Positions 1 to 12,200 are shown, counted from the stretch's first letter. The stretch: 64,000 nt of DNA from Acheta domesticus (GCA_031308135.1 JAHLJT010000631.1:37285890-37349889); one strand, 5' to 3'. Made by a program: numbers and translations. The notes: generated by a model from the sequence alone, not told the origin.

Positions 1-11
1 TACGAGAATAT

Positions 12-222
12 AGCCGGTGGCCGAGATCGCTAAAACAGTAGTGTCGTAGCGTTCTCAGACCAAAGGTTCGCGGGTTTGAGTCCCGCCTCGGGCAAATTGT
101 CCCTGTACTCGTTCTTTCACCCCTTCATCACCATATCATGTCATATTCACAGTTACCATTGCGTTAAACCCAATAGTTGTCGCTAATGAACTAGATGTTG
201 ATGCGACCTTCAATTAAAAAAA
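12..222 (+). repeat. tRNA-derived SINE, family 1, copy 1
   Basis: The first ~82 bases look like a decayed tRNA: an A-box-like block (tggccgagatcgct) and a B-box-like block (ggtttgagtcccgcc) at the usual spacing. The body continues to a conserved tail with tcgctaatgaactagatg and then an A-rich end. The same head, body and tail occur at 13268-13482, and the head and tail at 14252-14478. A repeated pol III-type promoter with a shared tail is the hallmark of a tRNA-derived SINE. It is not a functional tRNA because the acceptor stem does not close. Confidence 0.72.
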
Positions 223-816
223 TGGGTACTTTCAAGTTGTCGAATTCCGAGTAGTAATTCTCCAATTTTTTATTTGTATTATTCCTTAATTCACATACAA
301 TTGTTTACAAGACCAATTTAAGTGGAAAGAAATATATCTCTTTCTTGAGATGGAGAGTAGGAACTAGACAGTACGTATAATATGGGAGAGGAAGGAGAGA
401 TTTGACAAGATTATACTTTTTGTATGTAATTAATTCAAATTTTTCAATTTAGGTACAATCTGGCTACTGCATCACAATATGTATAAATCATTGGTGCCAA
501 TGCTGATTCTTTTATACTGAATATGTACTTCAAGTACTGGAACGAACAAATGCAGCAAAGTGCAATAGCGTACGTTGTTGCCAGTCCTCAACTGAAGCTT
601 TGAAGTTCTGGAGGTCATAGGTTCGAGACGTAGCTTCATATATTGACGTAGCTTCATAACCGTATTGGCATGTACCACCCTTGGATGAGCTGACTGCTGT
701 GGCCGACCGATTCCGTTTCTTCCGATCAAACTCATACGGATGCTGAAAAGGGGGCCAAAAACTGCGCGAACCTTCCTTTTTCATCTGTCGTCCAACCCAT
801 CCTCTCGTCTAGAAAG
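223..816. other. unannotated AT-rich stretch
   Basis: No gene, repeat partner or conserved motif was recognised here. The open frames on the - strand are short, have no splice context and resemble no family I know. The last eight bases (809-816) are the left target-site copy of the adjoining hAT-type element. Confidence 0.6.
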
Positions 817-1342
817 TAGGGGTGCGATGTCGATGTTTTCGTAGAAGTATGTTTTTTTAAACATTACATCGAACATCGAAATATTACATCCAACGTCGTT
901 GATATCGATTTTTAACATCGATGATTTGTGCCTGATGTTTTTACGTTTTCGATGCATTCTTTGTGAATGAAAAATTCCCAAAATTACAATCTTGTAGAAG
1001 ATAACACAACTGATGGTGCCACTGTCAATTTATGTCTTCAAACCTAAGGAATGTTGTTTCTACTATCTTCACTGACTAGACTAACTCTCGTCCGAGATAA
1101 TCCCAATGCTCTCCTAGTATTTCCTGTCTTTTCTTGTATTTTGCACAGGAATGGTGGTCAATGCAAGCGCCGAGGGCATAGGGTCTCCCTCTTCTCAAAC
1201 CCTTTTCGGCAAACTGAGAACCTGTTTCGGGTGTTTAAAAACAACGTTGGTTTCTGGTCGTTGTATTATTAATATCGATGTTTCTATTTTCAACATCGAT
1301 GTTTAATAACATAGATGGTTTGTTATTGATGTCGCATCTCTA
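817..1342. mobile_element. hAT-type MITE (526 bp) with near-perfect 8-bp TSD
   Basis: The left end reads taggggtgcgatgtcgatg, and the reverse complement of the right end reads tagagatgcgacatcaata, an imperfect terminal inverted repeat starting TAG-G-TGCGA. The flanks are ctagaaag (809-816) and ctcgaaag (1343-1350), matching at 7 of 8 bases, which is the target duplication length of hAT transposons. Subterminal aacatcgatgtt palindromes recur at both ends. No transposase-sized ORF is present, so it is non-autonomous. Confidence 0.72.
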
Positions 1343-1350
1343 CTCGAAAG

Positions 1351-2150
1351 TCTGTAATTAAATCGGTTATTTCGAAAACTCTACATCTCCAATCTTTTCA
1401 AAAATGCGTTAACCTCACCATGAGATTGAAAATAAGCTTATAGCTCTGTTATGTTTAAGAACAAAGCTTATTTACAGTTCGTTAAAGTATTGAAAGCATG
1501 TGAGGTTCTTTGTTTACTTCAACTAGGCCACTTCTCGGGAGATAAGACTTTTGCCAACACCGCTGGACAGTTGAGGGAGATGTGGCCTTTTCGAAACAAC
1601 CTATGCATTCAATTGGGCTGCAGAGCACTAATAGAAGCGTCTCGCACAAGTACTATATGCGTAACGTAGCTTTGTTCGATCAAGCAAGTTCTAGAACATC
1701 AAAATGGGAAACAAGGAAAAGAAAAGACATAATTTCGCATCAAAAGAATTCAAAAATTGAATTTGACGTTACACAATGTCAACTGATGTGAAAAACAAAT
1801 ACAATGTGAATACGTGATTTAGATTAAGCGTAAAGTGTTCAAACTACTACTACACTTCGGCTGGATAATTACATCAGGAAGAAGTGACGATGTGACGTCG
1901 ACATGTGTCGTATCTTGTATATACTAACTTTCGGTTCCTTGTCAAGTCCTGTGCAACGATTGTTGCGCAACAGTAATTCGGAAGCACATTGCAAGCGAAT
2001 GATTTGTTGGGAACCTCTACGCAGACGATGGGTTGATGGGAGTTTCATTCAATTTGAATGTGAGATCCTGTGTCTCGTGTTCAGACGTGCAGAGGAAAGT
2101 ACAATGATGATAATGGATACAATAAAGATCTTGCTGAAGATGACATTGAT
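1351..2150. other. unannotated stretch
   Basis: Nothing supportable was found. The short frames at 1451-1669 and 1582-1791 overlap each other and have no coding character I can defend. Confidence 0.55.
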
Positions 2151-2269
2151 TGCACGCCATAACGGACAGCACAATCGATCTCCTGCGCACGCGCAGTTCA
2201 AGTTCCTCGTCACTTTTGTGCATCTGCGCGTGCGTAGAAGATCGATAGTACTGTCTGCTGTGGCGTGCA
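2151..2269. repeat. long imperfect hairpin, 46-bp arms
   Basis: Left arm 2151-2196 and right arm 2224-2269 are inverted copies of each other with scattered mismatches, separated by 27 bases. Both arms contain a cgcacgcgcag-type core, an atcgat core and a tgcacgcca end. Because of this symmetry the same peptide motif appears in ORFs on both strands, which argues against coding. It could be a very small MITE or a foldback element; no clear target duplication was identified. Confidence 0.75.
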
Positions 2270-3225
2270 AAAACTCTCTAGTATGCAGGGCAAAGGTATC
2301 CGTTTGGAGATGCTGGAGGTAGTCGGCTGCAGCCCCAATGTGTTGGCCTCTGGATGTTATCATCCAGTAGTTTTCAGCACTCCTCGCCTCGCCCCGTCGC
2401 GCCCCGTCGCGCCCCGCCCCGTCTCCTTAACTCATTACTAGGGAGAGAATTTTTATACCCTAAAAATATTAAAATATGCTTATAAAATAAGCATTTATCA
2501 CCTACAAATTCTGAAATATGCACTTATGTATGCAATTAAAATTAATAATACCCGTATTTCATTTCCTCTATAAACCTTCCTTGATAAAATTTAGAAGCCT
2601 GCTTGTAATGAAAAGAAATACTTTTGTGCAATCACAATATAATCTACTCTACTTCGCGAGAGAAATAATTGAAGGAATATTCACCTTAGAGAAGTACTAC
2701 ATTGTGTGTCTTGTTGTATTTCTTCTGACTGGTTTGAAAACATGTTAACAAGAAATATCCCACATTTGCAGACGTATTTTATCATCTATTGAAACAAAAA
2801 AACACACACATACAAACTGTGACACGCTCTTTCCAATAAATAAACGTTCACAAATAAATAGATTATTTGCATAGATGAAACACATACATAAGTCTCTTTT
2901 TCGCGAAATATGCAAAATGTGCACCTATAACTACAGGAATATGCACCAACAAGAAAAATCGACCAAATATACCCAAATACGCACTATAGTGGCGGATTCA
3001 GCAGGGGGGCGGGCCATGCCCCTCCTAAAAGGATTAGTTTTCGTTTGTTACATTCTTTTATTTGGCAAGATTGATTTAAATATATATGTTAGAATATATG
3101 TTAGAACGGACAAAAATATGCAAAATGATAGAAATCCGCTATGATTATATATCATTTCCGCCTCGCACCACCTCCGCGGCCCGTAATGTCTCTCGGCGCC
3201 TCGACTCTTCACAAGTGTATTACAC
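2270..3225. other. unannotated stretch with a short C-rich patch
   Basis: Contains a short direct repeat of gccccgtcgc around 2384-2426 and otherwise AT-rich sequence. At about 2988 the sequence gtggcggattcagcaggggg resembles one end of a hAT-like element, but no matching opposite end was found. Confidence 0.5.
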
Positions 3226-3409
3226 CAGAGGCGTATCTAGGTATTCACGCGCCCCTGGCAAGCATGGAATTTGCGCCCCTGTCAGGATGCTTCAAATTAG
3301 GATAGTTGTTTTTTTTTTGTTTTAGCGGGAATAATATAAATAGCGCCCCTTATGAGTGGCGCCCATGGCACGTGCCATGTCTGCCATACCGTAGATACCC
3401 TTGCCTTTG
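3226..3409. mobile_element. short hAT-like MITE (184 bp)
   Basis: The left end cagaggcgtatctaggtat and the reverse complement of the right end, caaaggcaagggtatctacg, share a CARAGGC...GTATCTA...GGTAT terminal inverted repeat with a small gap. The flanking octamers tattacac and cgttatac match at 5 of 8 positions, compatible with an eroded hAT target duplication. The interior has three gcgcccct repeats. No coding capacity. Confidence 0.5.
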
Positions 3410-4587
3410 CGTTATACTGACATCTGAAATTACCGATGTATCCCGTGTATCCTGTTCACCGATGAATCCGATGTACCCCGTAGAAAACGATCACGAAGAG
3501 ATTGTTTGTCACTTAGGGACAAAGGGAGCGTCTCTGCCTCTCTCATCTCTCTTTTCTCTCCGTTCTCTCGTCTTCCGGGTCATGACTTCTTGGAGCCATG
3601 TAACGTTCAACTGATTAGCGTCTCACGTGCGACACGAGGCTGTTGCCCTGCGGAGCATCAGCTGACTCCAGTACCAAATGCGTGGAGGCATCACGAACTA
3701 CGAGAGTAAGGAGGAATACAATTCCAATAACAGTGTAGCGTGTACGTCGTTCAAGTTGTTTTTCTGTGGAATATTTCGGTGGATGGTACGATTATAGTTT
3801 TTACTTCACACTTATCGTTACTATAAAAAAAGTCAATGAGTCAGAATATTACGATCGCGGGAACTCCAGAAGTCCATCATCAGAAACTCATGTTACATTA
3901 CGCGCCTAACTGGTAAAATGGATTTGTTAGAGCACGTTTGTTTGAAAGGTACTGAGAGCTGTAAAAATAAAATTAGTACACAAATTGACAGTCTTTAAAA
4001 ACGATCTAAGAATGCGACTAGATGTATACCGAATCGTAATGTTCTTCGTTTGGCCTGAAGCAACGCGTCTCGCCCCGCCATCGCTCAGCCCCTCCCTCAC
4101 CCCTCCCCTCGTCCCCGTCCCCGCCCCCTCCTCCTACCCCATACCCCTCCCACTCCCCACACCGCCCCTTCCCGCACCGCCCCGAGTCGCGGCGCCTAGC
4201 ACACCCCGGGGTGAGCGCTCGCGATGTTTGCTCCCAGAGAATACGGCAGTGCGCGAACTATTCTTGCTTTGTTCCCGCCTCCTGCTCTCGCGAAATGCGC
4301 CGTGTTTGTCTCCGCTTTCGAAGGCGGAAGACCGCTTTGGAAGCAACACATGCGTTTGTTTGCCCGGGCCTGAGACTGCGTTGATTTACTGCCGTTTCCC
4401 GCACAACTCTTAATCTGTTTGGGGTGATCGACATCGCGCGTCCTCGATGGGAGTAAACAAGGCGCAACGAGGAAGAGCTAAGCGTTGAAGGCGATATCCG
4501 CAGTCCTCATCGCTTTTTAAGCTGCTTGTGGAATACACTTTGCATGCACGTGGGATCTTGTTGAGGGAGGAGGGCTGTGATGGACCA
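3410..4587. other. unannotated stretch with C-rich low-complexity tract
   Basis: 4075-4200 is a strongly C-rich, G-poor tract (cccctcccc-type words) that opens frames on both strands by lacking A/T-rich stops. No gene is supported. The rest shows no recognisable feature. Confidence 0.55.
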
Positions 4588-5487
4588 GCGGCCTTACTGA
4601 CTGAGTTAGCTCAGATCCAGCATTCTCTCTGGCTCTGCAGCGACTCTGATCAGCAGGTCCTAGATCTCGAGTCCCGACTGTAGCGGATTTCCGATACCAG
4701 CTTGATAGCTGCGCCGAATTCAGACACTGTCTAGGAGAGAATTCTAGCGGTCGGCTGCTCTGTTCGGTAGTTTTTTCCGTGACTTCTACTATCAATACCA
4801 GGGGAATGCCGGCGTACAAACGGGCCACAAAGTTTTCCCCCTTGTTTTCCTATCCTCTACCTTTACACACACACGCGCATTACACTACCCCGCATGTCGG
4901 GAGCTTAGAGCTTGTCCCGGTAGGGGCAGCATCGTGCTAGGGGGTGCCTGGAGAAACAAAACCCCCACAAGCCAACATGTCGACAGATCTAAGGTCCGAT
5001 TAAATTAAGAAGGTGATTGACAGTTCTGTGTGACGTCAGGACGCCTCTCCCGTTTCCATGGCAGCTGCCAACCAGAGAGACAAAACGTGACGTGTCAGGT
5101 CGCTCAGTTGCCACTGCCGAACACGGGGAACATTTGAGCATCGCACAGCGACTTCCCTGCCGCCGCGCCGCCCGCGTTTCTGCCTGTGCTGCGCGCGCAA
5201 TGTGTACTGTGTTGTGATGAGTTGCGTTGAGGTTAGGTTTTTGTCGTATTTTTTACACTTTTACACGTATTTTTTGAAGTGTTTGTTTTCGCGTCCCGGT
5301 AATACGTGCTCAGTGGTTTGCGACCTGACAACGTCGCTCCCCTCCACTCACAAGTGTCAATCACCTTCTTAATTTAATCGGACCTTAATCATCCAGCGGG
5401 GGAAGATCACTCATTCCGTGAATAAAAATCATTCACTACTCTAATAAGTGTAATGATCATAGCAGTTGACGTGCCCGTAAACATCAA
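4588..5487 (+). repeat. tRNA-derived SINE, family 2, copy A (interrupted)
   Basis: The head carries tRNA-like A-box (gttagctcagatcc) and B-box (tctcgagtcccgac) blocks. The body (ctctgttcggtagttttttc, gcggtcggctgctctg) and tail (gtcgggagcttagagcttgt, atccagcggg) match copies B (15010-15559, minus) and C (15845-16330, plus). The copy is split: body and first part of the tail run to 4991 and the tail resumes at 5388, with a MITE between. The end reaches gtgcccgtaaacatcaattt at about 5487. Removing the insert restores alignment with copy B. Confidence 0.7.
4992..5385. mobile_element. TA-flanked MITE with perfect 31-bp TIRs
   Basis: 4992-5022 and 5355-5385 are exact inverted copies of each other over 31 bases (outer end aggtccgattaaattaagaa). 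Each outer end is flanked by TA (4990-4991 and 5386-5387), the target duplication of Tc1/mariner-type transposons. The 394-bp interior is GC-rich, unlike the AT-rich termini, and encodes nothing recognisable. It sits inside a SINE copy whose two halves continue on either side, independent evidence for the insertion boundaries. Confidence 0.88.
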
Positions 5488-6593
5488 TTTATCAATCAGA
5501 ATTAAAGGCGTTACGGGCTTCCTCATGTTTGTTACGCATCGTAGGGCATCCATTTTGCACACGCGTGGGATTTTGGGCTGTTGCGGCCGAGCAGGATTGA
5601 GCCTCGTTAGAGCCCGGGGAGCGTCGCGGGAGAGGGGGTGCGGGCGCTGTTTGAAAGGCGCTGCCCCAGTTCTGCCAACGTGTCCGTTCGCGTTTGCGTC
5701 GTCGGCAGGCGGCGAACAGGAGCCTCAAAGTTGCGGCCCGTGGGCGGACGCTGGAAACTGTGGAGCGCGGGGCGGGGAGGGGGCGAGCCTCATCAACGTG
5801 TCAGCTGTCGGCCCGCGCGGGTGGCGAGGAAGACTTTCGGGTCACCGCCACACTTTGCGCTGTTCGTGGATGCATCCGCGCGCACGAACTCGCCGGCGGA
5901 TGTTTACGCTTCGTCCCGATCGTTGCCCCGCCCCCCGCCGCCGCCGCGTCGCCGCGTGGGACTATTGTGTGGCTGAGATCGGCGCGGCGGTCGCTCGCCC
6001 CGGTAGTTGATACGACCTATTTGCTTTCTCCGTTTTCGTTGTTCCGCAAACGTGGACTCAACCTCGGACATGCATCGCCTCGAATACGTCAGTGTTCCCT
6101 TCTCTTCACACTTCTCTTCCCTTGAATAATTGACAGTCGTATTACAAATATACTGGTATGATCCCTCGCGGACATCCTTGGCATTTTCCCATGCGGGTAC
6201 AAAAGACATTTTCTTAGCATCAAACGTATTTATTTGTAAACGTCCTAGCGTATATCTAATCATGAAGAAAGTAAAAATGAGAAATAAAACTGACACCTGA
6301 AGAGGTTGCTATACTGTCATTTGCATTAAATCTCTCACTTATCAAGAAAATATCACATAAGAGATCACTGAGGGTAAAATCTACATTTGATAAACGGAAA
6401 ATCTGTTTGTGTAGCCAAATTAATACTATGGCCGAAACAAGATGATTAGGAAAATGACAATCATTGATCGTGGTATAAATTAACTATTTTAATATGCAGT
6501 TTGCTATAAATACTGTGATTCGTATACCAAATGCGGGAGGGCATTCAATATTAAATAATTTAATGCTTTAATGTTAGTTTAAATTAGAAGTAG
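5488..6593. other. GC/CpG-rich island (5560-6010) and AT-rich flank
   Basis: 5560-6010 is rich in CpG and opens three overlapping frames on the + strand and one on the - strand. None has a recognisable domain or splice context, and the overlap suggests base composition rather than coding. 6011-6593 is AT-rich with nothing identified. An unrecognised promoter-associated island cannot be excluded. Confidence 0.5.
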
Positions 6594-6870
6594 GCACCTT
6601 AGTAACAGGTGTAAATAAATGACCAGAACGTTGCTAGGGGGAACACCAATGTTTTGACATGTCACGATATTTGGTAAGCGCGCACCTTAGTAACAAAGAT
6701 AAACAATTTCACGAGCCCGTGGTTATAGTGTAGCATCAGTCGAAAATGCGTGTGAAAGAGTAGAAATTTCGCCCAAGAGTGCACCTTGGTTATAAAAGTA
6801 AATAAATAATACGAATCCGTTAGTGGGGAATATCAAACAAAATTTTGTACAACAATGAATACGAGTTTTC
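6594..6870. repeat. degenerate tandem repeat, about 90-97 bp unit, three copies
   Basis: Three successive units begin with gcaccttagtaacagg (6594), gcaccttagtaacaaa (6684) and gcaccttggttataaa (6781). Each is followed by a taaa-rich block and a gaacg/gagccc/gaatcc block. Similarity fades within each unit, so this is an old tandem duplication. Confidence 0.55.
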
Positions 6871-6949
6871 CTGGATCGAAGAACGAAAAAATAATTAGTT
6901 GGAGCTCAGATTTTATAGCATGAGGATTATTTCTGAATTTAGGGGGTGC

Positions 6950-7340
6950 GTGCTCGAGTTCAGACTTGGTATATTTTTGTGATCGAAAGTAGAGACTTGT
7001 AAAAATTTCGGAGATACAGTTCGGGACTTTAACTTTTTTCCCTCGAGTGAAAGTGGAACTTAGAAACATTTTGGCAAAACCGTGCACTGATTTGAGTTAT
7101 TTTCATACCGATAGGGAGGAACTTGTAAAAAACTTGTCAACTTGGTTTAGTTTTCACCAGTGACGAAGGTGAAGCATCAGGCTAATGAACTTGTAAATAT
7201 TTTGCCGAACAAGGCGAGGACTTTAATTATTTTACAAATGGATCGAGACGTGTAAATAACTGTAGAACTGTGTATTTGAACTTTAATTATTTTCACCAGT
7301 GCTAATGGTGATATGGCAGGCTAATGCAAACAGCTTTGGG
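6950..7340. repeat. degenerate tandem repeat with CACC/GGTG hairpin motif
   Basis: The block ttttcaccagtg...aaggtga...caggctaatg occurs at about 7151 and again at about 7290 (attttcaccagtgctaatgg), with further diverged 'gaacttgtaaa' and 'gactttaa' words between 6990 and 7280. Each unit can form a small cacc/ggtg hairpin. No function is evident. Confidence 0.45.
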
Positions 7341-10300
7341 CGCATGAATAACCGATTCAATTACTAATACGCGGGTAGGCATCTGCATGGACGCATATGA
7401 CTAGTGCATTATGTGAACGGGAGTGACTTCGTGGCGTGTCGGAAGATTCAAGATAGAAGGCATCAAGACTAGAGCTGGCAACCGGTCGGTCGGAGGTGAT
7501 AGTGTGGAGATACGCGGCGTCCGAGCGAAGCATCAAACGATACACGGGAAGAGAGCTCAGGTTAACGTTCGCACGAACAATTATTTTATTTTTCTTGGTC
7601 ATGACCAAAGTCAAAAATTTTTAAAGAGTGTTGTTTCAAATGAAATCTTTGATTATAATAAATTCAAATTGTTCTAGTGCTAAGGAAAGTACAAAAATCT
7701 TTGTTATTATTGTGCAATCAATCATGGCATTAAATTAACTTTTAGGTTTTGTCGTTTTCCGTATGGAAGCGAGCCGATAGGGGCCAGATTGTGGTTGAAC
7801 GATGAGGTAAGCCGAATTGTGCCCCTTGCATATTCGAACCCATGACAGTTAGAAGCACAACGTGTTAATAGAGAGATATTTGATTCGTTTCAATACGCAT
7901 TATATTGCATGATTCTAAACACTTCTGCTGAATTCCTTCGAGCGATTGCATTCTATTTGGTGGTTTATAGACTAATAGTGCTGAGGCTGAATCAAATGAA
8001 AACGTTAATTATTTTTATCTGAAGGGTAATTTAACAAAATTCATGAGAAATATCAATCAAATGTCAATTTGGGTCGTAGAGGCCATGATGTCCAGTACAA
8101 GTCTTCCATCACTTTGGAGGGGCTCTGGAAGATTTTAAAGAAAGCCTTTTATTTTGACAGTATTCACTCTTGCAAAACGTTTCTCTTTTCTTCCGATCAC
8201 AAATGCTTGCCGCGAATCGCCTTTTTGCGAAATTTTAAGTCGTGAAAATTAAATGGATTAACTCAAATGGGAGAGGATTGTGGCAACAGATGTTTGGGCA
8301 GTAGTCGTGCATGAGAAAAAAACAAAACCTCACAACCCAAATATATTCGTCGTTTATTGCTGATTTTGAGCCGAATTTGGCTCCTGACAAGCTCTCTTTC
8401 CGTGTCACTGTTCATTCAGACGGTGCGATCCAAATTTTTATATTCATTTAATATCAATTATATAAATATTCATTGGCTCAACATGCTTATTTCCGTGGAT
8501 CGAAGAAAATTTATATTTTAGGTGTGGCTTGACGATCTTACCTATACAGGTTCACAAATATTAATAAATTAATTAATATGAAGGGAAATATTTATCGAAG
8601 CAATAACAACACAACCATTTCATTTAGTCCCACAACTTATGTTTTACCAAAAAGCGTGATTCATCGTTAATGATTGGCTTGAAACTCGCTACATTGCTAA
8701 TATTAGATAAAATATGTAACAGTAATAAATATAAAACCCTTTTAAACATATTCCCATTCATACATTACGTATCAACAAACATATTTCCATTCTTATAAGG
8801 CGAGCATGAATTCTATTTAGAATTTTTCAATTAGTTGTCTTTAAAATTTACACAAATTATTTACGTAACATTATTTGGTCTTCATACACATAGTTCTCTA
8901 TTTATTCCGATTGATACAATCCTATTTATAATAATACATAACTTTTTACTATAAACATTTACAAACTCGTAAACGTTTTAACTTTGGCTTTGCCCAACCG
9001 CCATTTACTTCATCCCCTCTCTCTCCGCATCCACCATCAGCAAGTCTCGATTCCCAGTGTTCTCTACCACCACAAAAAAACTATTCCTCACTTTCTCTTC
9101 CTTTCCAGAAACAACTTGCATATTATTTTGATCAGAGTCCCTGCCGATTGGCGCTATGCCCCCAGACGCAAAGTTTCGTACTTCATACGTTTGACATCTG
9201 TGAGTGGCATCTGCGCGTCCTTAACAATTTTCTGGTTAAAGATTACAATTTGTCTTAGTAAACCTAGCGTTTTTGTCTTTGTTTAAAATCTATTTCCAAA
9301 AGAAGTATTTTCCGCATTAAATGCATGATGTTTTATTTTTCAACACAGTGCAAATCTACTAATACGGCGGAATCTAGTTACTCGTCCGTCCATATTTGCG
9401 CATACGGTCAATTTCCATAACAATGAGGTTTGTATTCCTTTAATAATATCCCAGAAAATCCCTTTTCATATTCGAAAAAAGCAGGAATATGGCTTTCTGC
9501 GCTGATGTTTGGGTGACTGTCTCGGTCGCGAGTTGTGGGATGTCCGTACAACCTTTTCAAAATTTACTGGTAAAGCTGCCGCGAAATAGACTTAATTCTC
9601 TCTAGTGAGCTGTTATTCCGGTAAGGAATTTAATGAGTGTCAGACCTTCACTACTCAAAACACAAATTTCTGATCAAAGGAGCCAAAATCACGATATTCG
9701 CATTAACTGTTCTTGGTTAAGAGTTCCTCAATCATGCCAAGTCCAGCATTGTTTGTATGTATCAACGTGGCCAAACTACAAACTCATTCATGCCACGTTT
9801 TACTTTTTATCGCACTTCTATTGTTTTCACTTCACCCTCTTATATCAGATTAGAGCCCGATCTAAAAAATCTTGCACATTTTGCGCGATCTTTGTCGCCA
9901 TCTCGGAAAATCGTGTCAAAGCGTCCACTCTGGTTTACTTGAATTAAGCTTAGATTAGGTTGTATTGTGTATATTGAAATGTACGCCTGGCACAATGGAA
10001 CTCGAAACTACACACACTGTCTCTCATTAGCTGCAAAATGTCTCACGGATCATTTGAATCCTGTTAATCACATAGCATCTGCTATTCCCCTTCGTTACTT
10101 CGTACAACGTACTTCACCTTCCCTAACCACCTCGTGTTGGCTAATGTCAACTTCATACGGTTGAAGTCAGATATACGATAAGAAGCTACTTCCGACTTTA
10201 TACATCCACTTTGGAAAATACAAACATTAACTGGCTAATTCGGAAATTGGTGAGATATGAGCTTTATTTGTAACGTATATTTAATTTATAGGTTCAAAAT

Positions 10301-12029
10301 TAGGTAGTGGGAAAAATATAAACCTGGGATTGTCATCTTCGCATGCCTATTCTATAATACATAAATTATCCTTCTTTTGCTTTGTTTTGGTGTTTTGGTG
10401 GAATTCTGGGGAAACTCTATTAAGAAATAGAAAAAACAATCTTTACAATGTAGTAAATATAATATTATTTCATCGGATGTTGCCCAGAAATGTTTTACGC
10501 AAATTTCATGTCTGTTAAAAACATTGAAGATTGGGGAGAAATAGATCTTGTAAGAAGTCTGGGTAACTTTCGAAGAAACAGTATTAATTTATATATTGTG
10601 AAAAACTATTTCTTTTTCTAATATATAAGTTATCAGGATATTTTTGAAAATGTAGACTAATTAAATGTGATTACTTTTTTGAAAAGCTGAACCTAAGTTT
10701 ATTAGCTCATATGTTTGTTGATTGGGATCACCGAAAAGACATTCCACGTGCTCTTTTGAAGTGCGTATTTATTTCTTGCTTGTGGAATTCGAATGGTGTG
10801 GTTTCCCCCTGACCTGCCTCTCCTCGCCCTAGCTTCTTTTGTGTCAGCCATCTCCAGTTACACTCGAGAGACGTTCCCGCAGCAGGATGCCTGATGTCCT
10901 GGAGTGACCCACTGACGCGGCTGAGAGCCCAGAAAAAGTGGCGAGGCCTCCAGCTGAGGACTCGTTCTAAATATAGCGCTCGCAGAGTGCGTGCAAGTGG
11001 AGAGCTCAGCGGGATATGGTACTTTATATAGTAATTGCCTTCTTTGCAAAGCCTCTGTTTTTTACTGAACAGCGTGTTATAACCAATGATGTATATACTA
11101 CCTTCTAGACAGATGACTTGCTTTGGCGATGAGGCCATTCTTAGCTCCATTTTCCACGGCAAAAATGTTAATGTTCTTGCAGAAATTGGTGTGTAGTAGG
11201 GAGTTTGACGTGAGTTACAAGATCAGAGTTACTGTATCTGTCATTATAGAATTACAAGATGAGAGTTACTGTGTTTGTAACTTATTTAGTTTTGAAAGAA
11301 AAAAAGGGGTGAAATAATTAAACCTTCAGAAAAAAACACACTAAGCGTTTATTGCTGAAGTGAACATGTACAAAGTTATAGAAATTTCATATGCAAAGTC
11401 TAAACTGATAGTGAACATATACTATTCTTTCTTAGAAACTGTATACACTTTACCCCCACTTCTGTTTCCAGAGGGAGGGGGGAGAAGAGGCGACGCTTGG
11501 CGTCGCCTGATAGCGCAGTCGCGCTCTGGGTGGCCAATTCCCCAAACGGCGGGAGCGTCGAGCGAGAGAGACCCTCGATATCAGAAAGGTCGGAAGATCC
11601 ACTATAATCCAGAGAATTTTGTGACGGAAAACGATATCTTAAAAGGTCAAAGGGGGACGCATCAGTTATTGAAATATTTTGAACATTATCTGGGAGTGGG
11701 ATGGGTTCCCCGCCGAAAACGTATGCAAAGTTTATAGTGTGAACACTTTTTATCCAATTTGGTTCAAACTCTACAAAAAATGCTTGGTCCATCGAAAGCG
11801 ATTCACACCCATCGTGTCAGTCCGTAATACCCCATTTGCCCCCACACCGCGGTGCACCGGTTTGGAATCCTAGTACTCGTCTGCTGGACTCAAAGGAGAA
11901 AGGGGCCGCTGCCCTGCAACTTTGTTGTCGAACCTAAGGCCCCTAAGGCTTTCCTTCGCCAGCCCCCGTGTCCGCTCGAGGTGCGCGGTAGTCCTTGGGT
12001 GCCAGGCTCCGCCGCGGGGGCGTTGGCCG
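7341..12029. other. long unannotated intergenic stretch
   Basis: No gene, RNA or complete mobile element was recognised in this 4.7 kb. Predicted frames are all under 150 codons, frequently overlap in opposite directions and show no family signature. The longest, on the - strand at 10728-11162, has no supporting context. A tRNA-like B-box word (gggttcgaatat on the - strand near 7835-7845) may be a fragment of a SINE but has no partner. Confidence 0.5.
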
Positions 12030-12200
12030 CCAACGGCTTCGAAAGAGGGAGGGCGACCAGGGGAGAGATGCCCAAGCAGCGACAGGAAAGAGACAAAACA
12101 AAGGAAGTACATGAGGAAACGAAAAAAGAAGAAAAGAAAAAAAGAGATGAAAAGGAAAAGTAGGGAGATAAGAAAAAAGGAAAAGAATAATTCTCTTTCC
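12030..12200. repeat. purine-rich low-complexity tract
   Basis: On the + strand this stretch is almost entirely A and G (gaaaaaagaagaaaagaaaa, gagatgaaaaggaaaag). Lysine/glutamate-rich frames on + and serine/phenylalanine-rich frames on - arise from this composition and are not treated as genes. Confidence 0.7.

Noticed and set aside
12..94. Functional tRNA gene
   Set aside because: A/B boxes are present but the acceptor and anticodon stems do not pair; the sequence is repeated with a SINE body.
2985..3060. Complete hAT element starting gtggcggattcagcagg
   Set aside because: Only one end-like motif; no opposite end or target duplication found.
5453..6125. Overlapping 112-185-codon ORFs in the GC-rich island
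   Set aside because: Three + frames and one - frame are open together, as expected from CpG-rich composition; no domain or splice signal.
7780..7860. SINE or tRNA relic on the - strand
   Set aside because: One B-box-like word only; no A box and no second copy.
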